A stretch of DNA of 64,000 nucleotides from Diaporthe sp. PMI_573 (taxonomy: Eukaryota > Ascomycota > Sordariomycetes > Diaporthales > Diaporthaceae), in the NCBI GenBank assembly GCA_021399435.1, contig JAJTUP010000033.1, positions 496,001 through 560,000 on the forward strand. The letters are read 5' to 3'. Each line of letters opens with the position of its first letter. The first letter of the stretch is position 1. A program made the translations under genes and the position numbers. Below the pieces are notes generated by a model. It was not told the origin of the DNA. It saw nothing but the letters and a program-made list of their open reading frames with translations, and did not search any database. Below, piece by piece: positions 24,514-36,111 of the stretch.

Positions 24514-25510
24514 TCATGCGATCCCTGCCTTATCGCCAGCACGATTCTCAACCGCCCACGCGGTCAGAGCATCCCAGTCGCGGCACTGGTGCGTCGAGTT
24601 GGCCCCTGAGAAACCCTTTCTCTTGCCATCCGGCTGCATCTCTGCAAAGTCGAGCGTTGTGTCTGCCGAGCACATTATGGACTGCCGGATGTAGTCGATG
24701 CAGTGATACTCGTGCCCCGCGCCGGCGAAACGCGACTTGTCTTGCTTTTCGTACTTCTTCACAACATCTCTGATGACGCCCTGTTTTAGAATGGCTAGTG
24801 AGTACAATAGCAACCTCTCAAATTGAGATTGAAATCCCGAGGGTGCAGAATATTATCGTACCAGGCAATGGATTTGATGCAAAGCTGAAAGGGAGTAGAT
24901 CTCGGCCTCCTCGAGGTCGTCTTTGATAGCCTTACTTGCAGGCATATCGAACCTTCTTGGATACGGGACGCGCACAAAGCCAGATCCGACTTGATGTCGC
25001 TGTCAGCGGATATACATATCCCGGTTTATAGAGAGGCAGCAACTGCTTACTAGGCATCAACTTATTCCATAGCTTATCCCCCTCAACACTTGTGTCTTCA
25101 TAGTCGGTAGGAAAGTCAAACTTGACCACCTTCATGGGGACTTATGTCGGCGTGTCAGCTCTTGAGCTTTCCACCAACCTGGCCGTTCACTCGTCTTCAG
25201 AGCCCGCATATATAAGATTCGACTCACAGTCCGGGACAAATGCCTGCGGCGCTAATAACGTTCCGTTGTTGCTCCCACCGCCCTCCACAGCTGCGTCCTT
25301 GTTCCCGCCGACCGACATCACCGCCTTGACCGTCCGCCCGTAGCGGTCTCCAGCCGCGAATCCAAGCAGAAATATCACAACAGTCAGCAGAGACAAGAAT
25401 GCCACTCGCATCGCCCTCTCCAGCCGTGGTGACCTGTGCCGTTTCTCAGCAGCGCCTCGCGCCTCAGGGCCGTCGTCAAGTGGGACGGACGTGTACGTGT
25501 CGTTGCCCAT
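24514..25510 (-). CDS. UstYa-type oxidase-like protein (DUF3328)
   Basis: Four exons on the minus strand (25510-25228, 25140-25051, 24989-24862, 24780-24514) give 255 residues; introns are 87, 61 and 81 nt and phases agree. One membrane span near residues 35-53 (VAFLSLLTVVIFLLGFAAG) anchors the protein. Two His-X-X-His-Cys motifs, HQIHC (162-166) and HEYHC (190-194), are the defining pair of the UstYa family. Members act in oxidative steps such as cyclisation of fungal RiPPs (ustiloxin, asperipin) and also in other toxin or metabolite clusters. No precursor peptide with Kex2 repeats, tyrosinase or P450 lies beside it here, so it appears to be an orphan. Its substrate is unknown. The ATG chosen is the first, directly before a Ser/Thr-rich cytosolic tail. 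Confidence 0.85.
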
Positions 25511-26134
25511 TGTTCAAGTCAAGCTCTTCACCGGCCGGCGTTGTGAAGGTGAGAGACGCAAAGCATCACGGGATGTTGTAAAGGGAACAGCAACATAAGA
25601 CTCAACTGAGAAAACAATTTAGGAGACGTTGAGTCTTGATACAAGCTATATTTCCGGCGCGGGCACTCCGGCCGCTCGATTGGGAAGAGCTCAATTTACC
25701 CGCAGCGGGTCAGGGGTTCCGGTGGATCTCCCGACCTGAACCCTCACTGAGAAGAGTATGGGCGGGCAAGATTTGGGGCACGTGGGATGGGATGTCGAAA
25801 ATTGTGTATGTTCGAAGACAAATTCTAGGTAGAGACTCTTTTCACATGAGAGATGTGATGGCTGTAAGAAGGAATGCATATAACTCAATAACCCATTAGA
25901 AAAAGTCTAAGTGGCCCGTGGTCGGGTCTACTCTATCCGGAATCATGATGTCCCAACCAATTCTATATCGAAACGCCGACCGTCTATAATCATCAGCTCT
26001 ATCCATCCACCTCTTCTTTTAAGGGTCCCAACAACTGTCAAGAGCAGTGTCCTCTGCCCAATCCTCGCAGAGCTGAAAAGCACGAAACTTCAATGTCCAA
26101 TCGTCAAACTTGAAGGCCACCAGTAGTGAACCAT
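25511..26134. other. Intergenic: UstYa-type promoter and Elf1 3' side
   Basis: About 620 bases with no believable gene. The left part should hold the promoter of the UstYa-type gene, and the right part the 3' UTR of the ABC-F gene. Confidence 0.5.
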
Positions 26135-29100
26135 TTAGGCATCCTCGTCGTCCGTATCAAGAGGGTGCGGTGTGCCCTTGGGGCTGTTCAGCCATTCGAT
26201 GTGCCTCAATCGTCGCCGGGCCTGTTGCTCCTTGAGGTCCTTCTTGGTCATCTTCCTCTTCTTCTTGGCCTTGAACTTGAGCGGCGTGTCGATGTTGTCC
26301 TCTACTCCGCTGTTGACGGCGCTGTTCACGGCGCTGCTGACTGCAGTGCTCGCTCCGTTGGCAGGAGTGCTAACACCAGACGATGGTGCTGTGGAGCCAG
26401 GGCGGGAGTCTTCGAAGCGATCGAGCGAGATGGCGTTGCTGCCCCTGTGCGTCATGCGACCGTCCCGCACGTGCCATTGCTCCGAGGCCAGGGCACCTAC
26501 GAACTCCTCGTTGTGACTGATCATCACAACACCGCCCTTGAAGTCTCGAATAGCAACAGCCAGGCCTCCTAGAGAGTCTCGATCCAAGAAGTTGGTCGGC
26601 TCGTCCAGCACCAGCAAGTGGGGGTTGTTCCACATGGCGCCAGCGATGACAACCTTGACCTTTTGACCACCCGACAGCGAACCAATTTCGTTGTGGTTGG
26701 CAATCTCCGGGTCAAGTCCAAGATCCTCAAAGTGCTGAGAGATGACCTTGGGCTCGAGGACACGGTAACCGAGACCCTCCCGTGAGGCCTCGTGGTCATC
26801 AAACTCCTGTACCAACTTGTCGAATCCGAGCTCAATGAGGGTCTCACGGCTAATTTGAGAGTTATGCTTGGGCAACCATCCCTTCCATTGACTGTCTTGA
26901 TGTTAGTCATCCAGCGAATCATTGAGCAAGAGAGGTGGGGAAGAACCCGGGGACGGGGGATGAGGAGCTTACATTTCGTATTGGAAGGACTTCTTCCACT
27001 TCTGTCGACCGACGAGGGTCTCGATCTGTCGAGCACCCTTTCCATCTCTCATGTCGATTGTCTTCTCCATCTGAGCACGGTCCGCGTCAGACATAGCTCT
27101 TGTCTCCTTGAAGTGGACCTCTCGGTCGTCGCCATGCTGGTAACGCCACTGGAGGTACTGGTTGGGCGTCTTCTCAAGATGCATCTCCACGTGCTCAAGG
27201 GCGTGCTGCTTAATGTAACCGATACGCAGGTTGGGGTGCTTCTCCACCTTTCCAGCTGTTGGGATAACTTCGCCTGTCAGCAGCTTAATGAGGGTCGACT
27301 TTCCAGCACCGTTCGGCCCAATGACAGCCACGCGAGACGACAGGGAAAGCTGGCAGGTAACGTCGGCCAAGGATGGCTTCGGGGCCTTGGGGTACTGGTA
27401 GCTGACATTCGTCATACGAACGATGGCACGGGTCTGAGACTTGATGCCAGACAAGATGCCAGGTGGCGGGAATCTGAATTGCACCAGGCTGGCGGACAGT
27501 GTGTAGTAGCTCTTCGCTTCGGGGCGAACCTTGACAAAAGCGTTGAGGTTACCCTTGAAGTGACCGAGCTTCTTGCCGGGCTCGTAGTGGTAGATGTCGG
27601 TTGTGACGTTATCCAGGAAGCCGGAGTCGTGAGAGACAATCAAACTAGTGATATCCGTATGCGACTTGAGATACTGCTCCAACCATGCGATGTTCTCGAC
27701 ATCCAAGTGGTTGGTAGGTTCGTCCAGCAGCAGGACATCGGCCTTCTGCAGCATGGCCCTGGCCAGTGCGAGCTTCATCTTCCAACCTCCCGACAAGGAG
27801 CCGACCCTCTGGGCCTGTCGGCCCTCGGGGCCGGTGGTGAAGCCGAACTCTGCAAGGACTTCCGAGATACGCTCAACACTCGTGCCGAGCTTCGTGATCT
27901 CCGGGTCTTTGGCAACAAAGTCCAGAATGCTGAGGTCGGCATCCTCGCCCTGGTTATGTTCGACGTAGCATGTTCGGAGGACATCCTGAGGCGGGAACCC
28001 TTCCAGCTTGCCACCAGAGATAGCCTTCATCAAGGTCGACTTGCCGGCACCGTTGCGACCGCACAGTCCGTAGCGATGACCCTTCAACAGGCGCAGGTTC
28101 GTGTGCGAGAGTAGCAGCATACCACCGTAGGCCAGGGAGAAATCGGCATTCACAATCTCGACCTCTCCGTCGTCCTCCTTCTCGGGCTCGCCGTACTTGC
28201 GATGGTCTTCGTCAACGTAGTACTTTTGCACTGCGTTCGCGACAGCCTCATGAGCGTCAGGCCCGGATACGAAGCCCTTGAGATAGGGCGAAAGCTTCCC
28301 GGCGATGCGGCTGACGAAGCGATGGTTGACATCTTCGGCGACCAGTTCACACATATATGGCTTTGCCAACTCGAAGAGCTCGAGGTCGCCGGTGACTCCA
28401 CCGTTGTTCTTGATCTCACTGTCGGCAATCTTGGCAACATCACCCGCGTTGATGCGCTCAACAACGTCCTTGTCGGTAGCCATGGCCTTGTCCATGACGT
28501 CCAACGCCCTCTGGGCAAGCTCGCGGACCTCGGGGAGGGATGCACGGTCGAGGACACCCTTCACACCGGGCTTCAGCTTCGGCAAGAAGGTACGTGCCTC
28601 GATGGGGTCGTGGACCAGCTTGGTAAGGTTTTCCGTAATGACGACCGACCTTCGCAGAGTTTCTTGGGGCGTTGAAGGGTTGTAGAGAGATCGCTCGAGG
28701 AATGGCGTCAGGAGGGCGAGAACAGGGGATGTGACGATGGCAACAAACGTCGTCTGCGAGAGGGCATGGATAACCTTGTAGACTGCCTCCGGGGAAGGCT
28801 TGCGCATGGCCTCGAGCAGCAGGGGCAACTTGGGGGCCACGTCGTCATTTTGGAGGAGGGCGGTAAGCGAGTCCATTGTCTTGACTGCTTGCTTCTCGAC
28901 CTCGGACTTCAAGTCGTGCATGCCGTTCTCGACGAGTGGGATCAGGCCTGCCAGCTTGGCACCCATAATCTCGCGCAAGACGTCCTTTTCATGTGCCTCC
29001 TCCTTTGTGCCGCCGAACTCGAGCTTGGCCTTGTCGGCCATCTTCTGCATGAGTTTCAAAGCGCCGACAGTGCCTTGCCACTTGCCAGTTGTCTTGGAAA

Positions 29101-29599
29101 GGTATCTTTGCAGGGCAGGGAGGAGGCCGACGACGAGAGCCTCGGGGCTTAGGTGGTTGAAGAGGGCGTCGATGCCGTACTGTGCGGCGTCGCGAACGAC
29201 TGAGCCCTTATCGGCGAGGGCGTCGAGGGCGCAGGCGATGACGCCGCCATCTTTGACGAGGAATATGACCTGGGAGACGGGCTGTCGCGGGGGGAAGCGC
29301 TCGAGGAGAGCACCGAGGAGGTTCTGTGCGCTCTCTCTCCTGAGCCCGGACTTCTTGTCAGACGCAGCCTTTTTTATTTCAGCGAGGATGCCGTAAGATT
29401 CCAAAGCGCGGCATCCGACGCTGGGCGAGTTCAGCAGGAGTTCGCAGAGGCCGTAGGCAGCGTCGACCGAGGCGTTGGAGGTCTTTGCGTTGAAGATAGC
29501 CTCGATGAAAGCCGACACATCGGCTTGCGATGGTGGCGGTGCGTCGCCATTTGCGACGACGGTCGGGAGGTTCATTTCAGGTGAAACCGAATGCGGCAT
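26135..29599 (-). CDS. ABC-F ATPase of the Elf1/New1 (eEF3-like) family
   Basis: Two exons (29599-26973, 26891-26135; 81-nt intron, phase 2) encode 1127 residues. The order is a HEAT-like N-terminal half, then two ABC domains. Walker A motifs are GRNGAGKST near residue 515 and GPNGAGKST near 762. ABC signatures are LSGGWKMKL near 603 and LSGGQKVKV near 947. Walker B/D-loop is DEPTNHLD, and DEPTNFLDRD in the second domain. A chromodomain-like insert sits in ABC2, and the C-terminus is Lys-rich and ends acidic (TDDEDA). Elf1 (fission yeast) and New1 (budding yeast) are ribosome-associated relatives of elongation factor 3. They are linked to mRNA export and to translation termination or ribosome recycling. 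This protein fits that group better than eEF3 itself, judged by the conserved tail (RRLRHIEWLNSPKGTP). A second ATG at 29575 is an alternative start. It marks the housekeeping edge of the accessory block. Confidence 0.9.
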
Positions 29600-30535
29600 C
29601 CCAGGTTACAGAATGTCGGGGGAATCTGCAGCAAGGTGGTGATCTTGCTTTTGCCACAGAAGAAGAAGAAGGGAAAAACAAACAAGGAGTGGAGAGGTTG
29701 GCGTGCAAGAAGCAGCCGGGAAAAGGGGGATGGAGCGTGAGTTGGCGATGCTGGTTGAGCGGAAGAAGAAAATCCAAAGGGTCCGCCGCATCCCACGGGG
29801 CCCAAGGCGAAATCTGCATTCGTCCGTCCGTCAGACTTTGGGTTCGGCTCTTGGGCAGCTGAAAAATTGCCGTCTATTCTTATCGATAGGCCAGATAGTC
29901 CCGGGGTTCCCGATAAGCCGGAGAACCAAGGCGAAGTTGAGACGGGCTGATTAATAGCGAGGCTGCTAGTAGTCTGTTGAATTCCTCCATCAACCACACA
30001 TTTTGTCCGAAATGGACAGAGACACGGTGTAGCAACTCTGTTCTGGATTGGGGGCCCAGATTTGAGACACCGGTAGGTCCTCAGACCCTGCAGAACTTAA
30101 AATGACTTGTCCACGCAACTGAGGAACATCAAATAGCACAAGCTGGGTAGACACATCTTTGGATCCTCGTGTCGCCAATGGCCAGGCCCAGGCCTGCTGG
30201 TCTTTGCTGCACGGCAATGGTCGTCAGTGCTGTAACGTCTTGTGTCAGACGTCACGAAGACTGTGGTGTGAGATATGTGCCATGGCTGCACCGTGGCTGC
30301 ACTGCATCATTTGCTGCATGCCCCCAGGGCGGCCCGCGATAACTTTCCTCTTTCGTCGACGGCCCTGCGAAAGGCAGTCTTGGCGGGCCCGACCGGGGAA
30401 CTTGGTCTCGCCCCAGCTCGTGCACCTTGGCCATCTCCTGGGTTAGGTTTCCTCTCCGTCCGGACAAGAAGTTGATTCCAGCCCTCGCAGTGACACGGTC
30501 CAAATTTCAGGAATGCAGAAGGGCCCACTTCCACA
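29600..30535. other. Divergent promoter region
   Basis: About 940 bases between Elf1/New1 (-) and the Zn2Cys6 regulator (+). It contains AAG-rich sequence near 29658-29680. No gene recognised. Confidence 0.5.
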
Positions 30536-32915
30536 ATGTCGACCGCGGGCCATTCGCGGCAGCCAGACCATGCCACGGTCCCGGCTCGGTCTTTCGGTGG
30601 ATGCTCAACGGTATGATGCCCCCAAGGTCCGGCCGGCCCCCAAAGGCCGCATTTGTTGATGCCGCTGTTCCACAGTGCCGCAGACGCCACATAAAGTGTG
30701 ATGAAGGCCGGCCGTCATGTTCGGCTTGCCGAGATTCCGGCCTGGCCTGTGGAGGCTACGAGAAGAGCATCTTCTTTACCTCCGACGGCCGCAACGCCGC
30801 CGCCGCGACCCGGAGCCTCCGCTTCCGGCAGTTCATCCTCACGGAGCGAGAGCGCCAGGCCATGAGCGAGTGGCTGACTACCAGCGTCCCGCCAAAGTCT
30901 GCTTTCAGGTACATCGCGCAAATTGACGATGAGTGTGAGGAGGCGTCCCCTTGCCACGACTTTCACATTCGCCGCGGGCCGTTCAGTGCCTTCACTGTGG
31001 GCAAACGCGGCGGTGGTAGGTCCACTGACGCCGAACCGAGCCCAGCTGCCACAGGCTGGAACGAAGAGGACGATCGTGATCACATCGTGACTCAGGATGC
31101 CCTCATGACCGACACCAACGCAGTTGAGAGTTTCATCAGCTCTGATCTGGCCATGCCACTGTCGCCGTCAGCCCAACAGTCGCTCGAGTTGATGTTGGAG
31201 CACGCACAGCCTGGATGGGGGACAACCTCGCTTGCCTTTGCCGGTAATCTCTGGGACTCGGCTGGGGATCTCGGGGGCGCTCACGAGGCCTTGGATGGAG
31301 CTGCTCTCCCTACTCTACTCATGGAGGCGGTCACGCCAGGTGATGTCTTCGGGATGACAGCCTTCGAGCAGCCGAGGGCCGGTCTTCTTCCGCCTCCAGC
31401 AGCTCCAACACCTCCGCCCCAAAGTGTCAATAACAACATTCCCGAACATGCTGTATTCCTACTAAAGCACTACTCGACGACAGTCCTGAACCTGCTCACT
31501 CCTTTTCGACACACCAAGACGCCTTGGCATATACTTTTTATACCTCATGTGAAGAACTGCCTCGCCGGCCTGACGCTCGGTGAGTCGCTTGATCACGCTA
31601 GTCTCAGCGCCTTCTATGGCACCTTGGCTATCAGTGCGTTGAGCATCGGCGGTGTTTCTGAGAGCCAACGGTGGCTTCAGCAAGGCAGGACATTCCAACA
31701 GCTGGCCCGTGAGCACGCTCGGGAGATGTTGAAGGTGGCATACGAGGGCCCCAAAAACGCCAAGTACAAATCTATTCTCATGGCACTCATCACTCTAGTC
31801 CAGGTGTCCATGTACTCGGGTAATCGGGACCAGACGGAGTGCTATTTTCTCGAGGCGGAAAAGTTCATCCGCCTGAGAGGACTGAGCCGCAACAAATCCC
31901 GGAAAGTCAGATTGCTCCATCACTGTTATGCTTTCGAGCGGATACTTTATGAGAGCACGATCACGTCTGAGGTCAACTCCCGCCACCGCCTTCATGTTCG
32001 CGAAGCCGTCGAGTCAAGCGGCCTGGTTGTCGTCGGCCAAGACAGAATGAACTTTAGGCTCTCGTTTTGGGAAGACATTCAGAAGGAGATGACCAAGGTC
32101 AAGGGTCAACATGACGGTGAAAATGACCTTCATCTGGAACACCCTGGCTTGTGGTCTGCTACTCTGTACCCCGAGATATTTGGAATCCCGGAGCAGTGGA
32201 TTGCAACTCTTTCGCTTGTAATACGACTGGGTAAGGAGAAGGAGGCAGCCCAGGGTGACCGAACGGCAAGGTCCCCAGGATTGGGAGATTTTATGGGCGT
32301 AAGCAGCCTTCTGGATACAATTTTAACCCCTTCAAGAAGCAAGTTCTACCAAATGTGGCCAGTGCCTCAAAGAACTTATCACACTGCTGGTTTTGAGACA
32401 GGCTATGGCCACATTGTGACCCTTTCCTCCCCCAATCTGTATGGAACTACTTACTCCCTTGGTCCTTTGATAGCTGACTCTGAATGCTGCAGATGGCAAA
32501 AGGCGTGGAGACGGTTATCAACCACTTGCCCTGGCCAGACCAGGTTGAGGACGGCCTTGACAATCTTCTTGGTGCATGGCAGCAATCACTCGCAATTTAC
32601 TTTTACAGGAGGATTTACGATGTCGATGCCTCTCTTTTACAGCAAAAAGTGGTCAAGGTGCGGGAACACATAAGATGCTACGAGGCGACGGACTTGGGGC
32701 AGGCCTGCGCTTCTGTGAGGCTCATATGGCCTGCACTTGTCGCAGCTTGTGAAGCAGAAGAGATCGAGCTACAGCAGTCGTTTGCCGATTGGTTCAATTC
32801 CTCGTCGCGCGCGAGCGGGCTTCAGATCTTCGGGGACACTCTGCACACTGTAGAAAATGCTTGGCAGGACAGGACGAGCCTGGCAGGCTTATCGCACACG
32901 AATCATCATGTTTAA
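30536..32915 (+). CDS. Zn2Cys6 transcription factor
   Basis: Three exons (30536-30610, 30676-32298, 32493-32915) give 706 residues. The Zn2Cys6 cluster is complete only after splicing the first intron (65 nt), which falls between the second residue after Cys23 and Cys26. The six cysteines are 23, 26, 33, 40, 43 and 50, spaced CX2CX6CX6CX2CX6C, with GCST before and CRRRHIKCDEGRPSC after the junction. The rest resembles the fungal-specific regulatory domain of ARG81- or acriflavine-control-type factors. The second intron (194 nt, GTAAGC to CTGCAG) is nearly the same sequence as an intron in the GH16 gene at 38757-39886. The gene heads a block of oxidoreductase genes, so it is the likely pathway regulator. 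It should bind CGG/CCG half-sites in the nucleus; targets are inferred. Confidence 0.85.
32299..32492 (+). repeat. Introner-like element, copy 1 (intron of Zn2Cys6 gene)
   Basis: A 194-nt intron that aligns along its whole length with the 188-nt intron at 39037-39224 of an unrelated gene. Shared blocks in order are GTAAGCAGC, TGGATAC, CCCCTTC, GGTTTTGA, ACAGGCTATGGCC, TTGTG, CTTTGA and AGCTGACTCTG, and both end in AG. Donor and acceptor coincide with the ends of the similarity. Confidence 0.85.
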
Positions 32916-33386
32916 TAAAGAAATAGTAAGACAGAGCCTGACTTTGACACATACCATCTGCCGTACTGTGAATCAAATGCTGCCTGCTGCCTGTAGGAGC
33001 AATTGCGACAACGGTCCTGCCCCTCAAACACCCAGTTTTCTCTGGATACGACTTGATCCATTATGAGTTCTCAATCCATGTTTGTGGACTTTTCCCGGTC
33101 TCGTCCCCATTTGATACTCTTAGGCACAAAGATGTGTGTGATTGCATTTGCTCATGACTAAACACTGGAGAGTGCCGGGGCCGCTGCGGGAATAGTTGCT
33201 GTTTCAGGATCAAGTCCAGCTCCTCCAAATTTGTTGCATTATCCGGCCGGCAATATCAACCTGCGGTCGTTGTGAGCTATGGAAACTATTCAAATACCTC
33301 TCGCCGCTCTTGTTCAAGCGCTGAGCAACCACTTGATCTTACTATTCGCTTTTCTGAGCCCAAAAGAGTATCTTAAAAAATACACA
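32916..33386. other. Intergenic: promoter of SDR gene
   Basis: About 470 bases between the regulator and the first dehydrogenase. It contains TCCGGCCGG at about 33242-33250, a possible paired CGG/CCG site for a Zn2Cys6 protein. Confidence 0.4.
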
Positions 33387-34424
33387 ATGGCATCCTCTTT
33401 TGACGGCAAGGTGGTAAGAATGGGAAGTCCATAGACTTTTCATGTTCGATAATAACAAGTCTCTGTCAGATTGCCATCACCGGAGCAGCGTCGGGAATGG
33501 GTCTCGCCACGGCTCAACTGCTCTCGTCACGCGGTGCGATCATCTCCCTCGCCGATATCAATCAGCAAGGTTTGGAGACGGCAGTCCAATCTCTAAAATA
33601 TAGCGAGAAGCACATATTCACTGTTGTCGACGTGCGAAGCAGCCAGTCAGTGGATAACTGGATCACTTCAACGGTGCAAAATCTCGGGAGACTGGATGGA
33701 GCTGTGAACATGGCCGGCGTGATTACCCCAGCCACTCCGATCACCGAGGTGACGGATGATAATTGGGACTTCTCGTTCGACGTCAATGCACGGGGAGTCT
33801 TCTATTGCGTGAGGGCTCAGCTGAGAGTGATGGGTGATGGAGCGAGCATTGTAAGTCTGCCCATCTCCTAAATGTTCATTTCCTGCCACAAAGACGTCCT
33901 GGAACGAAATCTACCCCCGTTCCACTATGACCTCTTTTCCTATGACATCCTATGCGGTTGGTAGAGGTTTTAAACCCGGCTCTTAGAACAGGAAGTCACA
34001 ACTTACCTAGGTAAGCTGACAGAAGTGCTCAGGTCTCAGCCGCGAGCACATTCGGCCAGTTCGGTGCCGCAGGAAATGTGGCTTACTGTGCGAGCAAAGC
34101 AGCCGTCATCGGCTTGACAAGGACAGCGGCCAAAGAGAATCAGAAGATCAGAGTCAACTGCGTATCTCCAGGTAAATGAGCCCTTCTCAACGTTTAATCT
34201 AGAGCGTGCCCGGTCGGCTGACACAGCTTCCGCCAGGGTCCGTCAATACGCCGATGTCGCGGGGTGAAAATCCGGAGGATGTCAAACGTGGTCTGCAGGT
34301 CACTGCACAGAAACGGAGGGCGGAGCCTATTGAGATCGCCAACGTCATTGCATTCTTGCTGAGTGACGAGGCTTCGTTTGTAACCGGGGCGGTTTATAAC
34401 GTGGATGGTGGCTGGGTCTGCTAA
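33387..34424 (+). CDS. Short-chain dehydrogenase/reductase 1
   Basis: Four exons (33387-33413, 33470-33850, 34033-34171, 34237-34424) give 244 residues; introns are 56, 182 and 65 nt. A classical SDR: TGAASGMG at 13-20 binds the dinucleotide, NMAGV follows LGRLDGAV, and the catalytic set is Ser138 or Ser141, Tyr154 and Lys158 (YCASK). The C-terminus (DEASFVTGAVYNVDGGWVC) is typical of FabG-like SDRs. An acidic residue after the second strand (LADIN) suggests NAD(H) preference. The gene lies between the regulator and a second, convergent SDR, with a BVMO beyond. Likely role is alcohol-to-ketone oxidation in a catabolic route; the substrate is unknown. The 182-nt intron contains a perfect TACCTAGGTA palindrome (34004-34013). 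Confidence 0.88.
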
Positions 34425-34609
34425 CTTCACTGTTGACGAAGCATCTTACACAGTTTGCAATGGAATCAGCCAGTTCCGAATCCACAGACGGGCCTCAGCG
34501 CTCACATACAAGCGCTGGAAGAGAAGATTGACACATGATGAGCAGCATTAATGCCAGGGAAAGAGCCTGATACGTTATCAAATGACCTCCACATTTTGTA
34601 GTTTGTGAT

Positions 34610-35416
34610 TTATCGTGAGGTATAACCACCGTCCACCGCAAGAGCCGAGCCAGTGACGAATGAACTCCTCCCGCCGACCAAATACAAAACGCCATCCGCG
34701 ATTTCGGCGGGATTCCCCATACGCTGCATCGGAACGGCAGTCTCGATGCGCTCCTGCATTGCCTTCAGTACAGCTGGTGATTTGGTCGTCATCGGAGTCT
34801 TCGTATACCCAGGGCAGATGGCGTTTACCCGTAGGCCCTTGTTGGCATAGTCCTCCGATGCCGTCCGTGTGAGGCCGATGATAGCATGCTTGGACGTCGT
34901 ATAGGCAGTCGATAGCGTGATGCCGACCACGCCCTGGATGGAGCTGAAATTGACAATAGAGCCCCGCTGCAGCCGCCTGCCGTCGACAGCGGAGAGGATG
35001 GGGTCTTGCTTCAGCATGATCTCCGCGGCCGCACGGAGGACGAAAAAGGTGCCGTTGATGTTGATGTCCAGGACGCGCTGCCACTCCTCCGTCTTGCAGA
35101 AGGCAGCCCCGCCCTCGTGCTTGAGCGCGATGCCCGCGGCGTTGACGACGTAGTCGAGTCTGCCGAACTTCTGGGCCGCGTCCGTGACGGCGTGGTTGAC
35201 TTGATCCTCTTTGGAGACGTCGAGGGCGTATTTCTCCACCCGGAATGACTGGTTCTGACTCTTTTCTCGGACTTCAGCCTCCACAGCGGCCAGGGCATCG
35301 GCGTTGAGGTCCAGGAGTGCGATGCCAGCTGATCCCTCCTTGGCGAACCCGAGTGCGCACGCTCTCCCGATGCCTGACGCTGCGCCAGTTATCAGTGCGA
35401 AGCCAGGGACGTCCAT
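34610..35416 (-). CDS. Short-chain dehydrogenase/reductase 2
   Basis: An intronless frame of 268 residues. TGAASGIG at 10-17, NAAG at 92-95, and the catalytic Ser158/159, Tyr172 and Lys176 (YTTSK) are all present. SSFVTGSALAVDGGYTSR closes the protein as in classical SDRs. LLDLN after strand two suggests NAD(H). It differs clearly from the neighbouring SDR (244 residues, four exons), so the two are not a recent duplication. The genes converge with a 185-base gap. Both probably serve the same pathway as the BVMO at 36112-37782, but substrates cannot be read from the sequence. Confidence 0.9.
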   Translation of the reverse strand: MDVPGFALITGAASGIGRACALGFAKEGSAGIALLDLNADALAAVEAEVREKSQNQSFRVEKYALDVSKEDQVNHAVTDAAQKFGRLDYVVNAAGIALKHEGGAAFCKTEEWQRVLDININGTFFVLRAAAEIMLKQDPILSAVDGRRLQRGSIVNFSSIQGVVGITLSTAYTTSKHAIIGLTRTASEDYANKGLRVNAICPGYTKTPMTTKSPAVLKAMQERIETAVPMQRMGNPAEIADGVLYLVGGRSSFVTGSALAVDGGYTSR

Positions 35417-36111
35417 TATGCTGAAAATTTCTATTTCGATGATTCAATAGTATTCGAAAGGTTCTGGATAACTAGATGCTCACGATGCTGTTCAACTCAA
35501 TACAGAAGCATACCCAGGGCCAATCAAATAGTAACACATCATTGCCATACCAATTTATTGTATTCTTACCGTTGTTCTACCGTCCAAAGGTTATCTTTCT
35601 CCATCCGGAGATAGTTGCTTGCTATGTCAGGTGTGGTGCACATGTGCTGCCGGATACCGGATCCCCTCCCGCTGTGCCGGGGGAAACCTTCCTAAATCAC
35701 CGGATTGTTCACGAGGGCACATATACCATTTTCACGTGGCTTGCCCATTTGCCTATCTCTGGCCAATCCATATTCACGTACGATGACGTACTAGTATGTA
35801 CCTTGCCTATGCAGGTTCGCTGATACTGAAGGTCGGTTTCGAGTAGTGCCGGTGCCGGGTGAGCACAACGCGTCGAACGTGACTGCAGCTTAATACGAAA
35901 TCTGTGCTCCATCGTCGCTCAACCAATGCATGGATCTCAGACATGGAAGCCATCAAACACACATTACGCAGAGTTCTGCCCTGAGTACGATAGGGGCCGA
36001 AATTGTATTGACTGTAACTAGATCTCAATGTTTGCATACATCTTGAGTCGAAGACATCTGAACAAGACCTGTAGACCGAAATGTTAAGACCAGACCGAAT
36101 AACTTCTCAGG
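35417..36111. other. Promoter of SDR 2 with CCGGA repeats
   Basis: About 700 bases between SDR 2 and the 3' end of the monooxygenase gene, both on the minus strand. CCGGA or TCCGG occurs at least four times between 35600 and 35706 (ATCCGGAGAT, GCCGGATACCGGATCC, ACCGGATT). These are candidate sites for a Zn2Cys6 regulator. Confidence 0.35.

Noticed and set aside
24514..26134. RiPP precursor peptide gene near the UstYa-type gene
   Set aside because: I looked for a signal peptide followed by repeated cores with Lys-Arg sites on both strands and found none.
26792..28114. 440-residue open frame on the + strand within the Elf1/New1 locus
   Set aside because: It is antisense to a highly conserved ABC-F gene. 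The frame is open only because of the codon bias of the real gene.
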